A DNA stretch of 24,493 bases from Oscillospiraceae bacterium (GTDB taxonomy: Bacteria; Bacillota; Clostridia; Oscillospirales; Oscillospiraceae): contig JAIEFH010000166.1 of NCBI GenBank assembly GCA_029067025.1, positions 1 through 24,493 on the forward strand, given 5' to 3'. Position numbers and translations under genes: made by a program. The notes beneath the pieces were generated by a model. It saw only the letters and a program-made list of their open reading frames with translations, did not search any database and was not told the origin of the DNA. Of the stretch, positions 14,204-22,274 are shown one piece after another (position 1 is the first letter of the stretch; every line of letters starts with the position of its first letter).

Positions 14204-15061
14204 ATGCAGGACTTCTCCTTTTCCGTGTTCCCAAATGAAAACTTTATGGATCTGCGGCTGTTCCAATACGGCTGGGAACAGTGCGCGCCGCTGCACTCCT
14301 TCGGGCCCTTTGTGCGAAACCACTTCCTGTTCCACTATGTCGTCTCCGGCAAGGGCTGCCTCGACTCCAACGGCCCCGACGGCGTGACCCAGCATTACAC
14401 TCTGGAGGCAAACCAGGGCTTTCTCATCTGCCCGGGGCAGGTGAATACCTACTATGCCGACAAGCACGACCCGTGGAAATATGTCTGGCTGGAGTTCGGC
14501 GGCCTGCGGGCGGAGGAGTACCTCTCCGCCGCCGGGCTGGGCGAGGCCCAGCCCATATACCAGCCGAAAAGCCCGGCCCTGGCCGAGCCGGTGCGGGACA
14601 CTATGCTCTACATCGCAGATCATTCGAAGGCGTCCACCCTCCACATCATCGGCCACCTGTGCCTGTTCCTGGACGCGCTGATCCAGTCCTCATCCACCCG
14701 GCGGGAGCTCCATGGCGCCCGCCTCCAGGATTTCTACATTCAGGAGGCGGTGACCTTCATGGAGCACAACTACCGGAGGGAGGTGACGGTGGAGGAGGTG
14801 GCCGATGTATGCAAGCTCAACCGCAGCTACTTCAGCAAGCTGTTTCGGGAGAGCATGGGCTGCCCGCCCCAGGAGTTTCTCATCCGCCTGCGGCTGTCCA
14901 AGGCGGCCGAGCAGATGCAGATGACCAAGGCGTCCATCGGGGACATCGCGGCCTCCTGCGGATACCCCAATCCGCTCCATTTCTCCCGGGCGTTCAAAAA
15001 GCGGTACGGCGTCTCCCCGAGGGAGTGGCGGATACAAAACAAAATCCGGGCGGGCGTCTGA
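14204..15061 (+). CDS. AraC-family transcriptional regulator of sugar use
   Basis: The 285-residue regulator has an N-terminal cupin-like sugar-binding domain (HSFGPFVRNHFLFHYVVSGKG, then LEANQGFLICPGQVNTYYAD) and a C-terminal pair of helix-turn-helix motifs. These are VTVEEVADVCKLNRSYFSKLFRE and IGDIAASCGYPNPLHFSRAFKKRYGVSPREWR, residues about 190-280. This is the MsmR/RafR-like architecture that activates oligosaccharide uptake genes when its sugar is bound. The convergent alpha-galactosidase gene and nearby sugar ABC operon are its likely targets. The start is uncertain: ATG at 14204 has AAAGGA 11 bases upstream, and ATG at 14192 (four codons earlier) is too close to that site. Confidence 0.86.
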   Translation: MQDFSFSVFPNENFMDLRLFQYGWEQCAPLHSFGPFVRNHFLFHYVVSGKGCLDSNGPDGVTQHYTLEANQGFLICPGQVNTYYADKHDPWKYVWLEFGGLRAEEYLSAAGLGEAQPIYQPKSPALAEPVRDTMLYIADHSKASTLHIIGHLCLFLDALIQSSSTRRELHGARLQDFYIQEAVTFMEHNYRREVTVEEVADVCKLNRSYFSKLFRESMGCPPQEFLIRLRLSKAAEQMQMTKASIGDIAASCGYPNPLHFSRAFKKRYGVSPREWRIQNKIRAGV

Positions 15062-15075
15062 GCGCCCGCCCGGAT
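15044..15075. terminator. Bidirectional terminator between araC-type gene and alpha-galactosidase
   Basis: ATCCGGGCGGGCG (15044-15056) pairs perfectly with CGCCCGCCCGGAT (15063-15075) across a 6-base loop that includes the regulator's stop codon. On the reverse strand ATTTTGTTTTG follows, a good U-run for the alpha-galactosidase transcript. Forward it is followed only by CTTATT. Confidence 0.88.
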
Positions 15076-15076
15076 C

Positions 15077-17263
15077 TTATTCCGCCTCCAGATAGAGCTG
15101 GAGGGATTGATAGTCCCCAAGCAGGATGGGCAGGGGATAGCCCGCCGCCATGAGCACATCGCCGGGCCACAGCCCATCCCCGCCGTTGATCCGGTAGTTC
15201 AGTTTCGGATCCAACCCCTTGACGCGCAGGGTCAGGAAGGGAGGGGCGCCCCGGAAGGAGCCGGTGACCAGACTGACCAGCGCCTCCGTTTTGTCGTGGG
15301 AAACCTGCTCCCAGGCGGTATAAGGGTCGGTGAAGGGGTCGCTGAGGCGGTAGTAGTCCCCGTCCTGGATCAACTCGTAGTGCTCCTTGAAGAAGGCCGT
15401 CTGCCGCTTGGCGATCTCCTTTTCCTCCCGCGTACAGCGGCTCAGATCCATCTCGTAGCCAAAGGTTCCGTGCATGGCCACCACGCCCCGGGTCTCCATA
15501 GGCGTGACGCGGCCCGTGGTGCCGTTGGGCACGGCGGAGACATGGGCGCCCATGGTGGACACCGGATAGCAGAAGGAGGTGCCGTACTGGATGCGCAGGC
15601 GGTCGATGGCGTCGGTGTTGTCGCTGCACCAGATCTGGGGGGTGTAGTAGAGCATACCGCCGTCAAACCGGCCGCCGCCGCCGCAGCACCCCTCAATGAG
15701 CAGATTGGGGAAGTCCCCGCGCAGGCGCTCCGCGAACTCGTATACGCCAAGGACGTACCGATGGTAGACCTCGCCCTGCCGGTCCGCGGGCAGGGCGGCG
15801 GACCACACCTCGGTCAGACTGCGGTTCATGTCCCATTTGACATAGGAGATGTCGGCGCTGGAGAGTACCGCCTTGATCTGGCGATAGACATGATCCCGCA
15901 CGTCCCGCCGGGAGAAATCCAGCACCAGCTGATTCCGGCCCCGGGAGGGGCCGCGCCCCGGCACGTTCAGCGCCCAGTCCGGGTGGGCGCGGTAGAGGTC
16001 GCTGTCCTCGTTGACCATCTCCGGCTCGATCCAGATGCCGAACGCCATGCCCAGCTCCTTGATGCGGGGAACCAGGGCTCCAAGCCCGCCGGGGAGCTTT
16101 TCCTCGTTAACCACCCAGTCGCCCAGACCGGCGTTATCGTCGCTGCGCGCGCCGAACCAGCCATCGTCCATCACGAACAGCTCAATGCCCAGTTGGGGAG
16201 CCTCCTGGGCGATGGCCACCAGCTTGTCCGCGTTGAAACGGGCCTCCGTGGCCTCCCAGTGGTTGATGAGCACCGGCTTGCGGCGGCCCTTCCAGGGGTC
16301 CCGGATGAGATTGCGCCGGATGCTGTGGTGAAACCGGCGGCTCATCTGCCCAAAGCCGCTGGGGGAGCAGACCAGCGCCGCCTCCGGGGCTGTGAAGCTG
16401 TCGCCCGGCTCCAGGGCCCAGTCAAACTGATAGGGGTTGATGCCCATGACCAGGCGGGAATTGCCAAACTGATCCACCTCGGCCGCCGCCTGGAAGTTGC
16501 CGCTGTACAGCAGCATGGCGCCGTAGCACAGCCCATGATCCTCATCTGTGTTTCGCTCGCACAGGACGACAAAGGGGTTGTGCTGATGGCTGGAGGCCCC
16601 CCGGACGCTGTCTACGCCCTGAACGCCGGGGCGCAGGGAGGCGCGGCTGGGGCAGCGCTCCATCACATGGGCGCCGTTGAAGGTGATCATATCCAGGTCG
16701 GATCGGATGAAGTCCAGGCACAGGGATGCGCACCGGCACAGACGCACCGCGCCGTTCCCCCGGTTCACCACCCGGACGGCCCGGGTAATCAGATCGTACT
16801 CCTCCAGCACGCCGTAGAGCAGCTCCACGTCCACCTGGGCGGCGGCGTCCGTCAGAATCACGGAGAGGGTTTCCCATTCATCCTCACTGCCGTGGAAGGC
16901 GGGCAGTCCGTCCAGAGCGTACTTGCCGCGGCGCACCTGGCTGTCCACATACCGCAGGTCGGCGGTGCGGCTCCCGCTGGGCAGCTCCAGCTCAATGGAG
17001 GGCAGGCGGAAATCCCCCACGCCGCAGGTGGAGTATTCCTGGGGGAAGGTATCTAGAGAGAACGTCCGGTCACGTCCCGCCTCGTTGGGATTGGGGGAAA
17101 ATCCTCGATCTTTGCGGCGGAGGAGATAGGACAGGTCACCACCCGCGAGCCGGGGCCCATAGTAGGTGTGCAGCAAGATATTGTAGTCCCACACCTTCAT
17201 CTGATAAGTGGTGCTTTTGGTGTGCAGGGTGATGAGCTTGTTTTCCTTGTCAAGAACGATCAT
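15077..17263 (-). CDS. Alpha-galactosidase, GH36
   Basis: This 728-residue enzyme hydrolyses terminal alpha-1,6-galactose from melibiose, raffinose and stachyose. It has the GH36 order: an N-terminal beta-sandwich (about 1-320), a catalytic barrel with VLINHWEATEARFN and FVMDDGWFGAR, and a C-terminal beta domain. The nucleophile is D478 in YVKWDMNRSLTE and the acid/base D548 in WCSDNTDAIDR; these match the residues known for GH36 bacterial enzymes. The CGGGGR segment (about 527-532) is also typical. There is no signal peptide, so it acts in the cytoplasm on sugar imported by a transporter, plausibly the ABC system transcribed in the same direction. The ATG at 17263 has a GGGGGTATCCCT leader; the longer upstream frame lacks a ribosome site. 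Confidence 0.95.
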   Translation of the reverse strand: MIVLDKENKLITLHTKSTTYQMKVWDYNILLHTYYGPRLAGGDLSYLLRRKDRGFSPNPNEAGRDRTFSLDTFPQEYSTCGVGDFRLPSIELELPSGSRTADLRYVDSQVRRGKYALDGLPAFHGSEDEWETLSVILTDAAAQVDVELLYGVLEEYDLITRAVRVVNRGNGAVRLCRCASLCLDFIRSDLDMITFNGAHVMERCPSRASLRPGVQGVDSVRGASSHQHNPFVVLCERNTDEDHGLCYGAMLLYSGNFQAAAEVDQFGNSRLVMGINPYQFDWALEPGDSFTAPEAALVCSPSGFGQMSRRFHHSIRRNLIRDPWKGRRKPVLINHWEATEARFNADKLVAIAQEAPQLGIELFVMDDGWFGARSDDNAGLGDWVVNEEKLPGGLGALVPRIKELGMAFGIWIEPEMVNEDSDLYRAHPDWALNVPGRGPSRGRNQLVLDFSRRDVRDHVYRQIKAVLSSADISYVKWDMNRSLTEVWSAALPADRQGEVYHRYVLGVYEFAERLRGDFPNLLIEGCCGGGGRFDGGMLYYTPQIWCSDNTDAIDRLRIQYGTSFCYPVSTMGAHVSAVPNGTTGRVTPMETRGVVAMHGTFGYEMDLSRCTREEKEIAKRQTAFFKEHYELIQDGDYYRLSDPFTDPYTAWEQVSHDKTEALVSLVTGSFRGAPPFLTLRVKGLDPKLNYRINGGDGLWPGDVLMAAGYPLPILLGDYQSLQLYLEAE

Positions 17264-17296
17264 AGGGATACCCCCTGATAGAATTTTATCATGATG

Positions 17297-17325
17297 ATTA
17301 TAGAGGAATTTCGGGAGAAGCGCAA
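17297..17325 (-). promoter_or_regulatory. Promoter of the alpha-galactosidase gene
   Basis: On the reverse strand a consensus TATAAT (17302-17297) lies 17 bases after TTGCGC (17325-17320), about 34 bases upstream of the start codon. The weak -35 would suit an activator such as the AraC-family protein. Confidence 0.65.
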
Positions 17326-17351
17326 GAAGGAAACGGCTGTCGATTCTTAGA

Positions 17352-17388
17352 GGAACAGCCCCGGTCACCTAAGTGCCGGGGCTGTTCC
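17352..17388 (-). terminator. Hairpin ending the sugar ABC operon
   Basis: GGAACAGCCCCGG (17352-17364) pairs perfectly with CCGGGGCTGTTCC (17376-17388) over an 11-base loop. It lies between the last ABC permease gene and the alpha-galactosidase promoter. It has no long U-run on either strand, so termination efficiency is uncertain. Confidence 0.55.
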
Positions 17389-17417
17389 AAAGGGGAGGAG
17401 AGGAGTAAGCTATATAT

Positions 17418-17640
17418 GGGCCGTCATTGGTCTTTGACCAACGACCGGCCCGGCGACCTATCGGCCGCCTGGGACCGTCATTCAGCCTCCGGCCCGGCTC
17501 GCGTCATTCGGCTTCGCCGAACGCCCGCTCGGGCCGCCTTGCGGCGGCGGCCTATGACCGGCCCCAGTAATGGCGCGAAGCGCTCAGGGACGTCATTCAG
17601 CCTGCGGCTGAACAACTGTCCCAGCGACCTGCCGGTCGCT
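17418..17640. repeat. Array of hairpins with a repeated GTCATT motif
   Basis: The 3' flank of the ABC operon contains four GTCATT copies (17423, 17477, 17503, 17592), three of them leading directly into a hairpin. A long stem spans 17418-17451 (14 pairs, one mismatch, one bulge). TTCGGC pairs with GCCGAA near 17507-17521. TTCAGCC (17596-17602) pairs with GGCTGAA (17606-17612), nested inside GGGAC and GTCCC. AGCGACC (17623-17629) pairs with GGTCGCT (17634-17640), touching the permease stop codon. GCCGCC/GGCGGC and GCGC/GCGC stems lie between. This is noncoding structured DNA, perhaps an interspersed repeat family or a stabilising 3' UTR. Confidence 0.65.
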
Positions 17641-18482
17641 TACTTACCGCCCGTACCGGCGATGCCTTCCACGAACTGGCGCTGGAAGATGAGGTACAGG
17701 ACGACCATGGGCAGCATGGCCAGCAGGGAACCGGCCATCAGCATGGGGAAGTTGGTGGTGTCCATGCCGCGCAGGGTGGCAAGGCCGGCGGACAGGGTGA
17801 ACATATTGATGTCATTGTTCACGATTTGGGGCCACATCAGGTCGCCGTAAGCGAACACGGCGGTGAAGATGGTCAGGGCGGCCACAGAGGTGCCCGTCAG
17901 GGGGAACATGACCTTGTAGAAGGTCTGGAACTGGTTGCAGCCGTCCAGATAGGCGGCCTCGCCGATCTCCTCGGGGATGCTCATGTAGGTTTGGCGCAGG
18001 AAGAACACGCCGAAGGCGCTGACAATGCCCGGGAATACCAGGGCAAAAATGGTGTTGGCCATGCCCATCTTGGCCACCATCTGATACTGGGGGATAATGA
18101 AGATCTGGCTGGGCAGGGACATCTGCATCAGCACGACGGTGAACAGTAGGTTCTTGCCGCGGAACTTCAGCTTGGCAAAGGCGTAGCCCGCCATGGAGCT
18201 GAAAGCGATGGCGCACACCACCCGGAAAAACACCAGCAGGATGGTGTTCCAGTACAGCTTGAGGAAGGGCAGGTTCTCAAGAACCTTCTTATATCCGTCC
18301 AGCCGGAACGCGGAGGGGAAGAAGGTGGCGGGGATGCTCACGCTTTCCGCCTGGGTCTTGAAGCTGGTGAGGAACATCCACAGGAAGGGGAACACCATGA
18401 TGAGGGAGCCCACGATCAGGGCGAAGTAGGTGAGGAATTTGGAAATCGCGTAGGAGCGGCGCAGCGCGTTTGTGCTTTTCAT
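17640..18482 (-). CDS. Sugar ABC transporter permease, MalG/MsmG type
   Basis: The 280-residue membrane protein has six predicted helices and the ABC ATPase-docking EAA loop (MSIPEEIGEAAYLDGCNQFQTFYKVMFPLTG, near residues 165-195). FPFLWMFLTSFKTQAE near the N-terminus and PMVVLYLIFQRQFVEGIAGTGGK at the C-terminus are hallmarks of the CUT1 MalG-like subunit. It is the last gene of the reverse-strand operon, 13 bases after the partner permease, with an AAGGAGGGGATCGGA ribosome site. It pairs with the next permease to form the channel. No ATPase gene is in the operon. Confidence 0.95.
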   Translation of the reverse strand: MKSTNALRRSYAISKFLTYFALIVGSLIMVFPFLWMFLTSFKTQAESVSIPATFFPSAFRLDGYKKVLENLPFLKLYWNTILLVFFRVVCAIAFSSMAGYAFAKLKFRGKNLLFTVVLMQMSLPSQIFIIPQYQMVAKMGMANTIFALVFPGIVSAFGVFFLRQTYMSIPEEIGEAAYLDGCNQFQTFYKVMFPLTGTSVAALTIFTAVFAYGDLMWPQIVNNDINMFTLSAGLATLRGMDTTNFPMLMAGSLLAMLPMVVLYLIFQRQFVEGIAGTGGK

Positions 18483-18495
18483 TCCGATCCCCTCC

Positions 18496-19383
18496 TTAAA
18501 TATCGTAGGTGACCCATTTCTTCTGGCCCCAGAACTGGATCAGGGTCACAAGGAGGATCAGGCTGACGGTCCAGATGACGATGGCGGAGCCGTAGCCGCG
18601 GTCGCCGGCCACAAAGGACGAGCGGTAGAACAGATACAGCAGGCTCTGCATATCGGCCATGGCCGGGTTGGTGTCGTCGGACATCATGTAGATGAGGTCA
18701 TACACCTTCATGGAGGCCATCAGGCGCATGATGAGTACGGAGAACAGGGACGGGGAGATCATGGGCAGGGTGATGGTGAAGAACTGACGGATCTTGCCCG
18801 CGCCGTCGATGCTGTTGGCCTCGTAGAGGGTTTTGGGGATGTTCTGCAGGCCCGCCAGCAGCAGCACCGCGTCATAGCCCACGCTGCTCCACACGGAGAC
18901 AATGGCCACAGCCAGCACCGCGGTCTTGGGGTTGGTGATCCACTGGATGTTGGTGCCCAGGATCTGGTTGAGGATGCCGTTGTCGCCGTTGAAAATCACC
19001 TGCCAGACCATGGCAATGGCGGCGGGGGCGCACACCAGGGGCAGGAAGAAGATGGTGCGGAAGCCGCCCTTGAACTTGACCTTGGTGTTCAGGAGCATGG
19101 CTACGAACAGAGCCAGCACCATGCCCAGGGGCACAGTGAGGACACAGAACCACACCGTATTCCCGGTGGCCTTCCAGAACTCGGTGTTGCTGAACATATC
19201 GACGTAGTTCTGGATGCCGATGAATTTATAGCGGCCGAAGCCCAGGTGCTCGCAGAAGCTGGTGTAAATGGTCTGGATAAAGGGCCAGATGTTCAGGACG
19301 AACAGTCCGATGATGGTAGGGGCCACCATGATCCAACCCCAGTTTTCCTCCCGCCGCTCAGCGACGGACAATTTTCTCTTCAC
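18496..19383 (-). CDS. Sugar ABC transporter permease, MalF/MsmF type
   Basis: The 295-residue CUT1 permease has six membrane helices. It opens with a basic cytoplasmic tail and ENWGWIMVAPTIIGLFVLNIWPFIQTIYTSF, typical of MsmF/UgpA-like subunits. The EAA loop reads GLQNIPKTLYEANSIDGAGKIRQFFTITLPMISPSL. It starts at a GTG (19383) preceded by GAGGAGGGCAACCT and follows the binding-protein gene by 14 bases. It forms a heterodimeric channel with the downstream permease. The imported substrate is probably an alpha-galactoside, judged only from the adjacent GH36 gene. Confidence 0.95.
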   Translation of the reverse strand: MKRKLSVAERREENWGWIMVAPTIIGLFVLNIWPFIQTIYTSFCEHLGFGRYKFIGIQNYVDMFSNTEFWKATGNTVWFCVLTVPLGMVLALFVAMLLNTKVKFKGGFRTIFFLPLVCAPAAIAMVWQVIFNGDNGILNQILGTNIQWITNPKTAVLAVAIVSVWSSVGYDAVLLLAGLQNIPKTLYEANSIDGAGKIRQFFTITLPMISPSLFSVLIMRLMASMKVYDLIYMMSDDTNPAMADMQSLLYLFYRSSFVAGDRGYGSAIVIWTVSLILLVTLIQFWGQKKWVTYDI

Positions 19384-19397
19384 AGGTTGCCCTCCTC

Positions 19398-20714
19398 TCA
19401 GTTACCGGCCAATTTCTTGGCGATTTCGGTGTTGACGATGCTCTCAATTTTCTCCAGCCCGGAGCCGACGTCCTGATTGCCGGCGTAGACCTGGGTCAGC
19501 ACGTCCAGAACCTGGCTCTTCCAGCGGGGGCTGGCGGAGTTGTAGGGCACCTGAATGGCGTAGTCGAACTGCTCAAAGACGCAGTCTATGTTGATCTTAT
19601 AATCAAATTGATCCCAGGCCTCCCGCCAGCTCTCCTCGGCGCCCAGATAGGCGGGGATAGCCGCGCCGGACCGGCCCTGGATGAGCTGGGCCTCCTCGGT
19701 GCCGAAGTACTTGATGACATCCAGTGCGATGTCCAGCTTTTTGCCATGGGCGCCGGTGGAGTAGCACAGGCCGTTGGACATACAGGCCCGGCCGTCGGTA
19801 TCCAGGCTCTCATCTGTGTGGACAGGGTTGGGAGCCTTGGGCAGCTTGGCGATGTCCCACTTGTTGTCCATCAGCGGATTGTTTTCCATGGCGCCCAGCA
19901 GGCTCCAGGAACCCTCGACAAACATGGCGCCCCGCTCGGACCAGAAGGTCGCGCCCGCGCCGTTCTGGGTGAAGAAGTTCTGGTCGGGGCACCATTCTTC
20001 CTTCTGCAAGCCAATGTAGAACTCCATGGCCTCCTTGCCGCCGGGTTCGTTAAAGCCGGAGGAAGTCCGGTCGGCGCTGAGGATGTAGCCGCCGTTCTGA
20101 TAGACATAGGACCAATAGCCCAGTTGGTCGTCCAGGTAGGCCAGGTAGCCGTATTTGCCGGTGGCGTCGTAGATCTTCTGGGAGGCGTCCACCAGGTCGT
20201 CCCAGGTCCAGTCGTCGTCGGGATAGGCCACGCCGGCGGCGTCGAACATCTCTTTATTGTAGACCAGCACGTTGTTGTCCTTGTCCTTGGGCACGCCGTA
20301 GTAGCGTCCGTCGGAACCGCTGATGTTGCTCAGGGAGATGTCGGAGAAGTGGTTCTGGTAGTAGCCGCTCTCCACATCGTCGTAGAGGTCCGTCACATCC
20401 GCCAGCATACCGAAGTCGGCGTAGTACAGCAGCTGGTTGGTGTGCATCCAGAAGATGTCGGGCATTGTGTTGGACTCGGCGGCGGCCTCCAGCTTGGTCC
20501 AGTACTCGCCCCAGCTGACCACCTGCACATCAATGACCACGTCCGGGTGCTGGGCGGTGTAGGCGTCGCACATGGCCTTCATGCCGTCGCGCTGGGCGGT
20601 GTCCCAGATCTGGAAGGTCAGGTGGGTTTTCCCGTCGGAAGCGCCGCACCCAGCCAGCGACAGCAGCAGCGCGATGAGCAGGACCGCTGCCGTCATGCGG
20701 GGGATTTTTTTCAT
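19398..20714 (-). CDS. Sugar ABC transporter solute-binding lipoprotein
   Basis: The 438-residue SBP_bac_1 protein has a signal peptide ending in the lipobox LAGC (Cys at residue 23) and is anchored outside the membrane. Landmarks include LTFQIWDTAQRDGMKAMCDAYTAQHPDVVIDVQ, MPDIFWMHTNQLLYY, YGVPKDKDNNVLVYNKEMFDAAGV and DDWTWDDLVDASQKIYD, as in MsmE/RafE-type oligosaccharide-binding proteins. It is the first gene of the operon with the two permeases. The ATG at 20714 is preceded by AGGAG with eight bases of spacing; a GTG three codons earlier is possible but worse placed. It supplies the sugar bound outside the cell to the permeases. Confidence 0.93.
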   Translation of the reverse strand: MKKIPRMTAAVLLIALLLSLAGCGASDGKTHLTFQIWDTAQRDGMKAMCDAYTAQHPDVVIDVQVVSWGEYWTKLEAAAESNTMPDIFWMHTNQLLYYADFGMLADVTDLYDDVESGYYQNHFSDISLSNISGSDGRYYGVPKDKDNNVLVYNKEMFDAAGVAYPDDDWTWDDLVDASQKIYDATGKYGYLAYLDDQLGYWSYVYQNGGYILSADRTSSGFNEPGGKEAMEFYIGLQKEEWCPDQNFFTQNGAGATFWSERGAMFVEGSWSLLGAMENNPLMDNKWDIAKLPKAPNPVHTDESLDTDGRACMSNGLCYSTGAHGKKLDIALDVIKYFGTEEAQLIQGRSGAAIPAYLGAEESWREAWDQFDYKINIDCVFEQFDYAIQVPYNSASPRWKSQVLDVLTQVYAGNQDVGSGLEKIESIVNTEIAKKLAGN

Positions 20715-20777
20715 GATAACCACTCCTCTGCTTCATTTCTTGCTTGCGCTGCCGCGCCGGGCAGCGCTTGTGCCCAA

Positions 20778-20807
20778 ATGATAATCCTTTCTTTGCCGCG
20801 CTGTAAA
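20778..20807 (-). promoter_or_regulatory. Promoter of the sugar ABC operon
   Basis: On the reverse strand, TTTACA (20807-20802) and TATCAT (20783-20778) are spaced by 18 bases, each matching consensus at five of six positions. The leader to the start codon is about 57 bases. Confidence 0.55.
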
Positions 20808-20825
20808 TGGATTTCCATCTTTGAA

Positions 20826-20884
20826 ATATGCCCAGATGTTGCGGGGGACGCTTTTTGTGCAGCTCGCCTAGCATCTGGGTATAT
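20826..20884. promoter_or_regulatory. Inverted-repeat operator upstream of the ABC promoter
   Basis: ATATGCCCAGATG (20826-20838) and CATCTGGGTATAT (20872-20884) are inverted copies with one mismatch in 13 bases; the half-site is close to AATATRCCCAGATG. Centres are 46 bases apart. Relative to the ABC transcript they fall roughly at -60 and -105, where activators bind. The best local candidate to bind it is the AraC-family regulator, but no copy was seen at the alpha-galactosidase promoter. Confidence 0.55.
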
Positions 20885-21066
20885 TGTTGTGAATTTCGTA
20901 GGTTTCACCATATTTCAGAGCTCAAAATTAGCGATTTTTACAATACGGCCCTTAAGATATTCCGGCTTTTCGAACTGTGAAAGGTTTTTTGCGGTTTTTG
21001 ACATGGCTTTATGTGTGTTCACAGAACTGTCTGGACGCGCCGATAAGGAAAGAGAAAACTTTTTGA

Positions 21067-21095
21067 TTGAATCGGTTGTCCGCCTGTGATATAGT
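21067..21095 (+). promoter_or_regulatory. Promoter of the YesL-type gene
   Basis: TTGAAT (21067-21072) and TATAGT (21090-21095) are separated by 17 bases and lie about 36 bases upstream of the TTG start codon. Confidence 0.65.
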
Positions 21096-21130
21096 CTAAC
21101 CAATTGATCGCCGTGAGAGGAGGGAATGCC

Positions 21131-21808
21131 TTGTTCCTTGACAAAAGCCAGTTTGACCCTGCCCCGGATGGGGAGGGGGACGTTTCGGAAAAGACCGGTT
21201 CCGCCCGCTTTTTCCAGATCATCCAGTCGGAATGTCTGTCGCTCATCAAGCTCAATCTGCTGTTTCTGGTCAGCTGCCTTCCAGTAGTGACCATCCCCCC
21301 TGCCCTGTTTGCCGCCCATCAGGTGGTGCGCAAAATGGTGCTTGACAAGCCTGTGTCCTGCTGGCAGGACTACAAGGCGGTGTGGAAAACCGGCTGGAAG
21401 CGGGCCTACGGCGCGTTTGCTGTCACCGCCCTTCCCATGGCGGCGGGCGGGTATGGCGCGGCCTTCTACCTGCGCCACGCCCAACAGTTTGTCCTGCTGG
21501 TGGTTCCCTTTGCCTTCTGTATCGTCATTTTCCTGGTGTCCGCGCTGTCCTCAACCTATCTGTATGGCCTTTTGTGCGATGGCAGACCTTTGAAGGAAGC
21601 CATCCGGCCCGCCCTTTTGCTGGGCGTTGCCCGCCCCCTGCGGGCCGTCCTGGCGGCGCTGTGCTGGTACGGCCTGCCGCTGCTGGCCATCATGGCTTTC
21701 CCGTGGAGCGGAAGCTACCTGGCGCTGCTCGGCTTCACCCTCCCCTTCCTGCTGGGCAGCTTTTACACCAGGACGGTGCTGAAGCAGTTTTGCGGCGGGA
21801 ATGGCTGA
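21131..21808 (+). CDS. YesL/DUF624 family membrane protein
   Basis: The 225-residue protein has a soluble N-terminus and about five membrane helices: LIKLNLLFLVSCLPVVTIPPALFAA, an AFAVTALPMAAGGYGAAFYL region, FVLLVVPFAFCIVIFLVSALSSTYLYGLL, RPLRAVLAALCWYGLPLLAIMAF, and LALLGFTLPFLLGSFYTRTVL. DUF624 proteins (B. subtilis YesL) are commonly encoded next to sugar ABC transporters and two-component or AraC regulators in Firmicutes; their exact job is unknown. This one is divergent from the ABC operon. The start is a TTG at 21131 behind GAGAGGAGG; a nearby ATG is out of frame, and codons further upstream overlap the leader. Confidence 0.82.
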   Translation: MFLDKSQFDPAPDGEGDVSEKTGSARFFQIIQSECLSLIKLNLLFLVSCLPVVTIPPALFAAHQVVRKMVLDKPVSCWQDYKAVWKTGWKRAYGAFAVTALPMAAGGYGAAFYLRHAQQFVLLVVPFAFCIVIFLVSALSSTYLYGLLCDGRPLKEAIRPALLLGVARPLRAVLAALCWYGLPLLAIMAFPWSGSYLALLGFTLPFLLGSFYTRTVLKQFCGGNG

Positions 21809-21890
21809 GACACCGGGAAGCGGGCGCGATGACAAGCGCGGACAGTTCGGCCCGGGCAAACGCCGGCCGGGCGAAAACAAGGAGGGCCAT

Positions 21891-22274
21891 ATGGATCAGA
21901 TAGAACAAATCCGTTATCTCAACAGCGTTCTGCTGGACGAAATGCGGGAGTACCGGGCCCAGGCAGGCGCGTTCCCCACGGATATGGCGGCCCAGCGGCG
22001 GCTGCTGCGCAGCCTGATGAACGTCCGGCCGCCCAAGCCGCTCCGCCCCGATTTTTTGACGGCGCAGGACGCGCTGCTCAGCGCCGAGCGGGAGGAACGG
22101 GGCGTGGTGGACGCGGACGCGCTGCCTGTCACCGAACAACACCCCCGGATCGCCGTCTGGCAGGGGGATATTACCCGGCTGCGGGCGGACGCCATCGTCA
22201 ACGCCGCCAACTCCGCCCTGCTGGGCTGCTTCCACCCCTGCCACGGCTGTATCGACAACTCGATACCAGCGTGA
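21891..22274 (+). pseudogene. SirTM-associated macrodomain, truncated at the catalytic motif
   Basis: This is the first ~123 residues of a macrodomain of the type linked to class M sirtuins, which removes ADP-ribose from protein. The helical N-terminal lobe (RRLLRSLMNVRPP, FLTAQDALLSAERE) is intact. So are the first part of the macro fold (VWQGDITRLRADAIVNAANS) and the zinc and active-site motif (GCFHPCHGCIDN). Immediately after IDN the sequence changes and stops (SIPA, TGA). About half the domain is missing, including the second ADP-ribose-binding loop, so it should be inactive. The ATG at 21891 has an AAGGAGGGCCAT site, and the gene is GC-rich like its left neighbours. The complete paralogue downstream is about 60% identical over the shared 86 residues. 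Confidence 0.85.

Larger units (their letters stand above)
20715..21130. other. Divergent regulatory region between ABC operon and yesL-type gene
   Basis: This 416-base gap holds no gene. It contains the ABC-operon promoter (reverse), the promoter for the membrane-protein gene (forward) and a long inverted repeat, each listed separately. CTGTGAA (20975-20981) and TTCACAG (21018-21024) form a weaker dyad upstream of the forward promoter. Reading frames through it on either strand lack ribosome sites. Confidence 0.65.

Noticed and set aside
15107..17056. 649-codon forward reading frame opposite the alpha-galactosidase gene
   Set aside because: It is antisense to a gene with complete GH36 motifs, has low-complexity Gly/Ala/Val/His content typical of a GC-rich shadow frame, and lacks a ribosome site.
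17418..17640. Possible CRISPR array from the recurring GTCATT
   Set aside because: Repeats are only 6 bases, unevenly spaced (54, 26 and 89 bases), and the intervening DNA is self-complementary hairpins; no cas genes are present.
21801..21890. Upstream extension of the truncated macrodomain protein
   Set aside because: The extra 30 residues overlap the YesL-type gene's end and have no ribosome site, whereas ATG 21891 has AAGGAGG.
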